NCBI RefSeq assembly: GCF_000092065.1
Contig: NC_009374.1
Span: 434,001-498,000, forward strand
Direction: 5' to 3'
Source: Ostreococcus lucimarinus CCE9901
Taxonomy: Eukaryota; Chlorophyta; Mamiellophyceae; Mamiellales; Bathycoccaceae
DNA length: 64,000 nucleotides
Of this stretch, positions 37,268 through 44,537 are shown in pieces (position 1 is the first letter of the stretch; the number at the start of each line of letters is the position of its first letter). Below the pieces are notes generated by a model. It was given only the letters and a program-made list of their open reading frames with translations, ran no database searches and was not told the origin of the DNA. The position numbers and the translations under genes were made by a program.

Positions 37268-38668
37268 ATGAACATCACCACACCGCGCCGCGCCGCGCCG
37301 TCGCTTCGCGCGCGCGCGCACCGCCCGCCGCGCCCTGACCGCGCGCTCGCCATGCGCGCGTCCCCGCGCGCGCTCGGAAAGTTGAAACCGCGCGACGTCG
37401 CGCTGCTCGATTCGATCCTCTCTCGCGTGCACGCGTCGATGCCGGCGCGTTCCGAGGCCGCGACGGCGGGCGCGCGCGAAGAGTACGTCGTCGGACTGTC
37501 CGGAGGCGTCGACAGCGCCGTCGCCGCGTGGGCGCTCGAGCGGTGCGGCGCGCGCGCGACGGCGACGCTCATGAGAAACTGGGACGCCCGGGACGAGGAC
37601 GCGGCGACGGATTGCTCGCACAGGGACGACCTGAAGTCGGCGAGAGCGATCGCAGAAAAATTGAATCTGAGATTTATCGAAAGCGATTTCACGAGAGAGT
37701 ACTGGCACGAGGTGTTCGAACCGTACGTCGAGGCGTTCGAGAGCGGGGCGACGCCGAACCCGGATTTGGAGTGTAACCGCCGCGTAAAGTTTGGCGCGTT
37801 GTTGAGACGGGCGATGGAGGATTTGGGAGGGCGGTATCTCGCCACCGGGCACTACGCGAGGATCGATCGAGACGTCGACGAGGGCGCGCCGCCGCGGTTA
37901 CTGCGAGGGATCGATCAGACGAAGGATCAGTCGTACTTTTTGGCGTCGGTGCGCGGCGAGGCGTTGCGAAGCGCGTGCTTTCCGCTCGGCGCGGTGTTCA
38001 AGTCAGAGACGCGCGAGGCGGCGCGGATTCTCGGGTTCGATTGCGCCGATAGACGATCGAGCGCGGGGATCTGTTTCATCGGTCGCAGGCCGTTCGGGGA
38101 GTTTATCGGTGAGTACATCACGCCAAGCGAGGGCGCGTTCGTGGACGCGGAGACGGCGCGTCCGGTGCCGGGCGCGGCGCCGCATCGAGGATTGGCGTCG
38201 TACACCGTCGGACAGCGCGCAAAAATAGGCGGTGCGCCAAAACCTTGGTTTGTCGTCGGGAAGAACGTCGCCGCAAACGTCGTGTACGTCGCAAAAGGTG
38301 CTGAGCACGACGCGTTGTATTCCACTCGCGCCGCGTTGGCGGATGAGTTTTGGATTTCCAATCGACGGCCTACGAGCGACGACGGATCGAGTTCCGTTCG
38401 CCTGCTCGCGAAAACGCGCTACGCCTCGTCACTCACTCCAGTGACGCTATCGGTCGCGAGCGACGACGAGACGTTCACGAAATCGAGGTTTTCTTCCTCG
38501 TTCGTCCCGCGCGTCGAATCGTCGCCGCTCCGCGCGACGTTCGACCGTCCCGAACGCGCCGTCACCCCAGGTCAGGCTTTGGTGCTCTACGACGGCGACG
38601 TGTGCTTGGGCGGTGGCGTCATCGAACACGTCGGCGTAACCGAGTTCGAGGCGCGCGCCGCGTCTTAG
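37268..38668 (+). CDS. MNMA: tRNA 2-thiouridylase MnmA/TRMU, organellar
   Basis: 466 residues. An Arg/Ala-rich N-terminus (about 65 residues, ATG 37268, alternative Met at 37352) suggests organelle targeting. The PP-loop VGLSGGVDSAVAAWALE binds ATP; NPDLECNRRVKFG carries the first catalytic Cys (Cys169) and SSAGICFIGRRPFGEFI the second (Cys269). DQTKDQSYFLASV, GLASYTVGQRAKIG and the C-terminal beta-barrel (ATFDRPERAVTPGQALVLYDGDVCLGGGVI) complete the family. It thiolates U34 of tRNA Lys, Glu and Gln in mitochondria or plastids. Directly downstream of PsbP (87 bp) on the same strand. Confidence 0.93.
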   Translation: MNITTPRRAAPSLRARAHRPPRPDRALAMRASPRALGKLKPRDVALLDSILSRVHASMPARSEAATAGAREEYVVGLSGGVDSAVAAWALERCGARATATLMRNWDARDEDAATDCSHRDDLKSARAIAEKLNLRFIESDFTREYWHEVFEPYVEAFESGATPNPDLECNRRVKFGALLRRAMEDLGGRYLATGHYARIDRDVDEGAPPRLLRGIDQTKDQSYFLASVRGEALRSACFPLGAVFKSETREAARILGFDCADRRSSAGICFIGRRPFGEFIGEYITPSEGAFVDAETARPVPGAAPHRGLASYTVGQRAKIGGAPKPWFVVGKNVAANVVYVAKGAEHDALYSTRAALADEFWISNRRPTSDDGSSSVRLLAKTRYASSLTPVTLSVASDDETFTKSRFSSSFVPRVESSPLRATFDRPERAVTPGQALVLYDGDVCLGGGVIEHVGVTEFEARAAS

Positions 38669-38748
38669 TTTCTAGCCCACATTTAGTCAAACGTAGCCGC
38701 CGTCCCAACTGTCCCGTCGGCGTCACACCGCGCCTCGCGCCGTCGAGG

Positions 38749-39894
38749 ATGCCCGCGATCCTCGACCACATCTTCGAGTTCGTCGGCCGACTCACGCCGA
38801 AGCGTAGCGATAAGCGCTTCTTCGCGGTGGACGCTTGGGGGAATTTGGACCTCGCCCGCGACGTGCACGCGCAGTCTTTGACGTATTTCCACTCAAAGTC
38901 AAAGCCGCCCGTCGACGCGACTTTACGTCGCGACACCGCGTGTGATATCGCGTGGGCGCCGCCTTCGGTGGACGCAGATTACGGCGATGGCGTCGTGCGC
39001 CAAGACGCGACTTTTGTGAGTCCGTTCGCGGATGCGTTGCCGGAGGAGTCGCGTTTGGTGCGTTTCGCGCGTTTGCGTCCGGGAGCGCCGCCGGCGAGCG
39101 GGACGGATGGTGCGGCGAGCGCGGTGAAGCGCGTCGCGGTGCTGCTTCCGTGCACGGGAGACGTAGACGAATGGTTCAGACGATCGATCGCGCGAGAGTT
39201 ACTGACGAATGGTGTGGAGTGCGTGATACCGACCATCGCGTATTACGGCGAGCGCAAGCCGGCGAGGCAGTGGCGACACGTATTGCGAAGCGTCGCCGAC
39301 GCGAAGATTCAGCTGAGTGTGACGCCGGTGGAGATGATGATGCTTTGTATGGCGTTGGATGAAGAAGCGAAACGAGACGGGCACGCGAGCGTCGATTTGT
39401 GCTTGGCTGGGGTGTCGCTGGGCGGGACGATGAGCGCGTTGACCGCGCTGGCGATGGCCAAGGCGCGCGGCGATGCCGAGAACAACGTCGTCGTCTGTTG
39501 TGTTGCCGCCGCGAACGATTGCACGCCGTACGTCGAAGGAAGCATCGAAACTAGATTAGCTTGGGAAGTGCTTTGTGAATCGGGCGAGGCGGACGGGGCG
39601 ACACCCATGAGTAAGGAACGGTGTAAAACTATTTTGCTCGACGTGTTGAAAGAATTGGACATGAGTAATCTCGTCGTCGAAAACGCCGTAAAGGGCGCGG
39701 TTTGCGTGACCGCGAGGGAAGACCGCTTCGTCGGCGCTGGAGATGCGATCGCGAAGACACTACAAACTATGGTGACGACCGCTGAAGGGTTCATTCGCGA
39801 AGACTTCGACGGCGGACATTTACAATTTTTATTCGGCAACAAATCCTCCATTGCGCCGAATATTCAAAGAGCATTCGATCTCATGAGAGCGTAG
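38749..39894 (+). CDS. ABHD18: ABHD18-like alpha/beta hydrolase (DUF2048)
   Basis: 381 residues from ATG 38749 (MPAILDHIFEFVGRLTPKRSDKRFF). RVAVLLPCTGDVDEWFRRSIARELLTNGVECVIPTIAYYGERKP is the N-terminal hydrolase core with the oxyanion region; LAGVSLGGTMSALTALA is the nucleophile elbow with the probable catalytic Ser; the C-terminal EDRFVGAGDA and FDGGHLQFLFGNKSSI offer the Asp and His. The Y-x-x-RKP and GGH features fit ABHD18. No signal peptide. The substrate is unknown in this lineage; a lipid ester is likely. TGTAA at 39912. Confidence 0.82.
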   Translation: MPAILDHIFEFVGRLTPKRSDKRFFAVDAWGNLDLARDVHAQSLTYFHSKSKPPVDATLRRDTACDIAWAPPSVDADYGDGVVRQDATFVSPFADALPEESRLVRFARLRPGAPPASGTDGAASAVKRVAVLLPCTGDVDEWFRRSIARELLTNGVECVIPTIAYYGERKPARQWRHVLRSVADAKIQLSVTPVEMMMLCMALDEEAKRDGHASVDLCLAGVSLGGTMSALTALAMAKARGDAENNVVVCCVAAANDCTPYVEGSIETRLAWEVLCESGEADGATPMSKERCKTILLDVLKELDMSNLVVENAVKGAVCVTAREDRFVGAGDAIAKTLQTMVTTAEGFIREDFDGGHLQFLFGNKSSIAPNIQRAFDLMRA

Positions 39895-39959
39895 CAAGTT
39901 TCTTGAATGAATGTAATTTACAAAAGAATCGATGAATGGATGCTTGTGATCGTGCGTTG

Positions 39960-41642
39960 TCAACCGTCGGTAAACTTACCTATCCACACGAGCGCGCCGA
40001 ACGCGATTCGCCTAGCCCATTTCCGTTTTCGACCTTGCGGGCGTTCGGCGGTGCGCTCGTCGAAGGATTCATCGTCGCTCGATTCCGTCGCCCGTCGAGA
40101 CGCCGCTGACGCGGAGTTCGGGTCAACGAGTTCAACAAGCAGCTTCAACACTTTGCCGATCCTCCTTCGGACTCTTTGGCGTTTATTCAACCCATTTCGT
40201 CCACTGAAGAGATACTCGCGACTGGAATCTGTCGGAGCAAAGTGAAGCTTGTTGGCGACGTCCTCGGCGTCGAGTGGAGGCGACCCCGCGCGCGATCCCG
40301 CTGTCGCATCTTCGCCTTCATCGTCGCTCTGCGGCACACTCGTTCGTCCGGTTCGGAATGATCTCGTGTGCGGCACCTCGCGCGTCGCCGGCGGCGCGGG
40401 AATGGCGTCGTAATTCTTCATGCGAGCATTCGCTCGCACGCGACGCTGCAACTCGCTATTGAACGTCGCCATGTATGCGTCTAGTCCTTTTGCCGCAGCC
40501 ATGTGAGCGAGTCTCGGTGGCACGCCGGGATCTTCGTAATAAATGGATACGTACTGACTGCCTTTGACTTCGTCGTTCTTTCCCACCATGATGGCGCTGT
40601 ACATGGATTTGACGTCCACCGCGCGCGCTCCCATCATCTGTTGAAGCTTGTTCTTCGCCGAAACCGCGGACGGTGATTCCAACGCGTCGCGACAAATGCA
40701 TGTCGCCATCTCATTTTTCTTATCGTACCACATCCGACGAGAGACGAGATAATCACGAGGTGCCATGAGACGAGGGTATTTCAACCGCCAATACACCACG
40801 TCTTGCGCGGTGAACTCCTTCTCCTTGTTCTCGGCGTCTTCGCGTTCAACGCACGTCGGGTGCAACGTCGTGCTATCCCACGCTTGACGTCCCAACAAAT
40901 CCGTCTGTGCGTGGAACAATATTTCCGCGGGTACCCCAGCCGCTAAGACTTCCGTGCGGAATTTCGCGAGTCCCTTCTTCATCATGCGCTTGTCCTCGGC
41001 GGAGACGCCGCGAAGCATCCTGTACGTGCAGCATCCCACGCGTCCGCTGGCGATGACGTCCCAGTCACCCTCATCGTTCGCCACCGCAGTCGCAAATGCT
41101 TCGTAATCCTTATTCGTCACCCTATCACGCACGTCATCGGCTAAGTCCCTCGGCCCTTCGTTCGCCACGAGATCGTCGTCCCATCCTCGGTCCACCGCTC
41201 GACGCGTGACGCCCGAGTAAAACGCTTTCAGCGTCCACACCGGCGCGCCCAGCGCGGCGCCCAGCGCCCAGCGCATCAAGCTAAAGAACAACTTAATCGC
41301 CAACAACGCCACGCGATCCGGCGGCGGCGTATTCTTATCCATCCGCAACCCTATGAACAGCGCCTTGTACGCCAACGAAGTCGCCCACATGGCCAACACG
41401 CACAGCGACATCGTCCTCGGGGACATCTCTCCCTTTCGCACGCGCACCGCGAGCGCACCGACCACCGTCGCGCACGCGCTTTCGCACCAACTCAAAGTCG
41501 CGACCGCACCGTCCCCATCGTTCGCCGCGCTCGTCTCCTCCTGCGCCGGTTTCCCGTCCCTCGACCGCCGCCGCCGCCGCCGCGGCGCGTCCCCAAGCGT
41601 CTCCGCGCTGTCTTCGAGCTCCACCGCCCCCGCGCGCGTCAT
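39960..41642 (-). CDS. START-domain membrane protein
   Basis: 560 residues. The N-terminus has an acidic/basic lead, one or two hydrophobic segments (SLCVLAMWATSLAYKALFIGL, near residue 80, and VALLAIKLFFSLMRWALGAALGAPVW, near 110), then a StAR-related lipid-transfer domain from about residue 170 to 405: YRMLRGVSAEDKRMM, VYWRLKYPRLMAPRDYLVSRRMWYDK, GSQYVSIYYEDPGVPPRLAHMAAAKGLDAY. A disordered 100-residue stretch and a basic C-terminal helix (KWARRIAFGALVWIGKF) that may touch membrane close the protein. It resembles plant PCTP-like START proteins and probably carries or senses a lipid at a contact site; ligand not known. Confidence 0.82.
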   Translation of the reverse strand: MTRAGAVELEDSAETLGDAPRRRRRRSRDGKPAQEETSAANDGDGAVATLSWCESACATVVGALAVRVRKGEMSPRTMSLCVLAMWATSLAYKALFIGLRMDKNTPPPDRVALLAIKLFFSLMRWALGAALGAPVWTLKAFYSGVTRRAVDRGWDDDLVANEGPRDLADDVRDRVTNKDYEAFATAVANDEGDWDVIASGRVGCCTYRMLRGVSAEDKRMMKKGLAKFRTEVLAAGVPAEILFHAQTDLLGRQAWDSTTLHPTCVEREDAENKEKEFTAQDVVYWRLKYPRLMAPRDYLVSRRMWYDKKNEMATCICRDALESPSAVSAKNKLQQMMGARAVDVKSMYSAIMVGKNDEVKGSQYVSIYYEDPGVPPRLAHMAAAKGLDAYMATFNSELQRRVRANARMKNYDAIPAPPATREVPHTRSFRTGRTSVPQSDDEGEDATAGSRAGSPPLDAEDVANKLHFAPTDSSREYLFSGRNGLNKRQRVRRRIGKVLKLLVELVDPNSASAASRRATESSDDESFDERTAERPQGRKRKWARRIAFGALVWIGKFTDG

Positions 41643-42187
41643 CGTCGCCGCGCGCGTGCCGTCGACCGCACCGAACGATCGCCCCGCGAGCGTCGACGCG
41701 CGCTCGACGCGCGCCGAGGCTCACGCGCGCGGCGCGCGGCGTCGACGCGCGCGCTGACTCAGCGTCCCAAAGGTCAACCTTTCGCGCGCGCGCCCCGCGC
41801 GACGCCCCGCGCGCGCGTCTCGACGCGATTCGTCGGGACGAAACGATGCGCGCGCGTTCGCCGCGTTCGCGCGCGTCGCGCGTCGCGTCGCGCGCGCGAT
41901 CGCGCGCGAGCGTGTGCGGGGACGCGATAAGATGGACGGGGCTTTATTATCCAGGAGGCACTTTTTCCGCGGTGCGCGCGCGTCGGAGGTCGGCGCGACG
42001 CGCGCGGCGGTCGAACGCGGCGAAAACGCGCGTTCGGATGGTGATGGGTTTAATGGTTTAATCACTACTCAGTAATCGTCGAAGCGCGACGCGCGCGGCG
42101 GTCGAACGCGGTGAAAACGCGCGTTCGGATGGCGACGGGTTTAATTACTACTCGTTCTCGACGGTCTTCCCCGAGCGACGATCGGTC
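41643..42187. other. Intergenic region with a local tandem duplication
   Basis: 545 bp between two minus-strand genes. The first 230 bp are CG-rich and probably contain the START gene promoter. From about 41994 a unit of roughly 91 bp is repeated (see the repeat entry), up to the 3' end of the ICT1 gene. Open frames across it are Arg-rich and not convincing. Confidence 0.6.
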
Positions 42188-42199
42188 TCAATAATCGTC
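41994..42199. repeat. Imperfect tandem duplication next to the ICT1 3' end
   Basis: Two copies of a unit beginning GCGCGACGCGCGCGGCGG start at 41994 and 42085; they share GGTCGAACGCGG, AAAACGCGCGTTCGGATGG and GGGTTTAAT, differing at a few positions. Each copy is followed by TAATCGTCGAAG (42073-42084 and 42192-42203), which at the second place is the end of the ICT1 coding sequence. The first therefore looks like a duplicated piece of the ICT1 3' end. Confidence 0.75.
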
Positions 42200-43066
42200 G
42201 AAGTTCTTGATGTTCTTCCCCGACCGTCGCTCCGTTTTCTTTTGCGAGGTCTGTTTCTTGTCTTGTAAGCGCCGTCGGTTGCCCTTCTCCACGTTGGCTT
42301 GAAGTTTCTTCTTCTTCCGCTTGTCCGATTGACTCCCCGGGAGCTTGGCGGCGCGATTTATGTAACTCTGAAGCTTTTCTAGCGCGTCGTCTACGTTTTG
42401 ACTCTGCGTGCGGTGACGCGTGCTGTTTACCACGAGCTCGCCGTTTGAGTTGACGCGATTCTTCTCCGCCACGACGAGTCGATCCGCGCACCACTGCGGC
42501 AACCACCCCGCGGCGACCGCCCCGGCGACGTCCAACCGCATATCGACTTTAGTATTCACTTTATTCACGTTTTGCCCCCCCGCGCCGCCCGATCGCGCGA
42601 AGGAGACGACGACGTCGTCCTTCGTCACCGGTCGCGGCGGCGTCGTGTCCGCCCCCTTCGGCGGTAGCGGTAACTCGTCCCGTATCCTCGGTCCCGCGAT
42701 TCCGCGCAGCGCGTCTTTCGACGATTTCGTCGTCCCGTCTCCGTCGTCGCCGAACGCGTCGTCGTCGTCGTCGTCGTCGTCTTCCTCGTCCGCCCACGGG
42801 TCGTCGTCGTCGTCGTCGTCGTCGTACAGTTCGTCGTCGTAATTCATCCCTCGCGCCGCGCTCATCCCTCGTCTCGCGCGCGGCGCCGACGCGCCGACTC
42901 GCGACGTCGCGCGCGTCGAAACCGAATCCAAATCCCTCGTTCGAGCCACCGCCGCGACGCCTCGCGGTCGTTTCGACGCCATCCGCGCGTGCGCGACGAC
43001 GGGTTTACTCTCGCACAATCCGCGCGCGCCGCGCCCGAGCGCGAGGCGCGCCGCGCGCGCGAGCAT
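42188..43066 (-). CDS. ICT1-type peptidyl-tRNA hydrolase/release factor, organellar
   Basis: 292 residues from ATG 43066 (MLARAARLALGRGARGLCE, presequence-like; an upstream ATG at 43120 would overlap the divergent gene's leader). A very acidic linker (YDDELYDDDDDDDDPWADEEDDDDD) precedes the RF-1 domain: KDDVVVSFARSGGAGGQNVNKVNTKVDMRLDVAG, where GGAGGQ is the catalytic GGQ, then KNRVNSNGELVVNSTRHRTQSQNVDDALEKL and a Lys/Arg-rich tail (SDKRKKKKLQANVEKGNRRRLQDKKQ) that should enter the ribosome. There is no codon-recognition domain, as in ICT1/mL62, which rescues stalled mitoribosomes. Acts in mitochondrion or plastid. Confidence 0.86.
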   Translation of the reverse strand: MLARAARLALGRGARGLCESKPVVAHARMASKRPRGVAAVARTRDLDSVSTRATSRVGASAPRARRGMSAARGMNYDDELYDDDDDDDDPWADEEDDDDDDDDAFGDDGDGTTKSSKDALRGIAGPRIRDELPLPPKGADTTPPRPVTKDDVVVSFARSGGAGGQNVNKVNTKVDMRLDVAGAVAAGWLPQWCADRLVVAEKNRVNSNGELVVNSTRHRTQSQNVDDALEKLQSYINRAAKLPGSQSDKRKKKKLQANVEKGNRRRLQDKKQTSQKKTERRSGKNIKNFDDY

Positions 43067-43175
43067 CGCGCGCGAGAGTGCGGTCCCGGTGTCCCGATGC
43101 CTCGACGCGCTCGCCCGCATCACCCCGCGCGCGCGCGTCCTCGCGCGTCGCGCGCGCCGCCGGATATCGCGCGCG

Positions 43176-44294
43176 ATGTTCGCGCGCGCGATGGCGCGCC
43201 GCGCGGCGTCGCGGATCGCGCGCGCGACGCGGTGCGATGGAATCTATGCGCGCGCGCTCGAATTCGCGGTCGGTCGTCGCGGCGTCGCGATGGGAACGCG
43301 CGCCGCGCGCGACGCGCGAGACGCCGGACGGCGACGCGCGGTCGACGACGCGCGACGCGCGATCGGCGACGACGCGCGCGAGGCCGAGGCGGCGCGCTCG
43401 CGCGTGGTGTTCGAGGAGGAGGTGCTGCCGGCGCTGCGCGCGTTTTACGCCGAGCGAGGACACCTGAACGTGCCGCGCGCGTACGTCGTCCCGAGCGACG
43501 CGCCGGCGGCGATCGCGGGAATGAAGCTCGGAAATCGAGTGGATCGGATTCGCTACCGAGGAGACTTCGTGAAGGGGAGCGAGGAGAGGATGAAGGCGCT
43601 GGACGCCGTCGGCGAGGCGACTGGGGAGACGTTTGCGTGGGACGGCGAGGATTGGGTGTTTTATAAGCAAATCATCCCGTGTTTGAGGTATTACATCAAG
43701 GAACACGGACACGGGAACGTGCCGATGGCGTACGAGACGCCGCGGGACGCGCGGGCGTATTCGAGCGCGAACGCGCTGAAGACGTACAACATGGGATTCG
43801 CGCTCGGAAAGCGCGTCAACGATATTCGAGCCAAGGGAACGTTCGTCGAGGGGCGACCCGATCGTTTCGACGCGCTGTCGAAGATGCAATTCGTGTGGGA
43901 CGACGAGGAATTCAATTGGTCGCAGCGCTTGATTCCGGCGCTGCAGCTTTACGAGCAAGTGCACGGGCACCTGAACGTGCCCAGCGCGTACGCGGTGCCG
44001 GCCAAGATGCCGTGTCCGTTCGGCGTCGCCCGTCCCGTCGTCGTTCGCAGAGACCTCGTCGGTTTCGAACTCGGCAGCGCGGTGGCGCAGATCAGACACT
44101 GGCGATTTCAGCGTCCCGGCACGTCCGAGGGCGCGGCGAGAAGTCGCGTTCGACAGCTCGACCGGCTCTCGCCGCTCGGCTTTCCGTGGGACGTCGCCGA
44201 GTGGGAACGCAGGGCGCGCGTCCTCAAGCGCGTGCGTCGTCGACGCGTCGACGCGCGCCTCGCGTCCGACGCCGCAGCGTCCTCGAGCGTCTAA
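43176..44294 (+). CDS. Protein with three helicase-associated (HA) repeats
   Basis: 372 residues from ATG 43176 (MFARAMARRAASRIARATR, organelle presequence-like). Three repeats of about 75 residues share the pattern P-x-L-x-x-[FY]-x-x-x-[HG]-GH-x-N-VP-x-[AY]-x-VP...G-x-x-L-G-x-x-V-x-x-IR: ALRAFYAERGHLNVPRAYVVP, CLRYYIKEHGHGNVPMAYETP, and ALQLYEQVHGHLNVPSAYAVP. Each is then followed by LG/LS-F-x-W. HA domains are often fused to helicases and are expanded in algae and stramenopiles; here they stand alone. They probably bind nucleic acid. Function unknown. Its start lies about 110 bp from ICT1 on the other strand. Confidence 0.78.
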   Translation: MFARAMARRAASRIARATRCDGIYARALEFAVGRRGVAMGTRAARDARDAGRRRAVDDARRAIGDDAREAEAARSRVVFEEEVLPALRAFYAERGHLNVPRAYVVPSDAPAAIAGMKLGNRVDRIRYRGDFVKGSEERMKALDAVGEATGETFAWDGEDWVFYKQIIPCLRYYIKEHGHGNVPMAYETPRDARAYSSANALKTYNMGFALGKRVNDIRAKGTFVEGRPDRFDALSKMQFVWDDEEFNWSQRLIPALQLYEQVHGHLNVPSAYAVPAKMPCPFGVARPVVVRRDLVGFELGSAVAQIRHWRFQRPGTSEGAARSRVRQLDRLSPLGFPWDVAEWERRARVLKRVRRRRVDARLASDAAASSSV

Positions 44295-44537
44295 GTAGCC
44301 CGATGTCATCACACTAGCTAGCCCGGTGTCACCGCGCAGCCAGACCCGCGAAAAAAGCAAAAACGCGGCGACCCCGATGCGCCGCACATCCACGCGCGCG
44401 CGCGCGTTCTGACCGCGCGCGATCGCCGCGACGCGCACGCGCGTCGCGCGCATCGCGTTCGGTCGCCGCGCGGTCGCGAGGACGCCTCGGCGCGACGCGC
44501 GGACGTCGGATAATCGCGCCGATTCTCAACACCAATC

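Noticed and set aside
43005-44453. Minus-strand 482-codon frame
   Set aside because: Antisense to the HA-domain gene, which has clear repeats; composition is Arg/His-rich.
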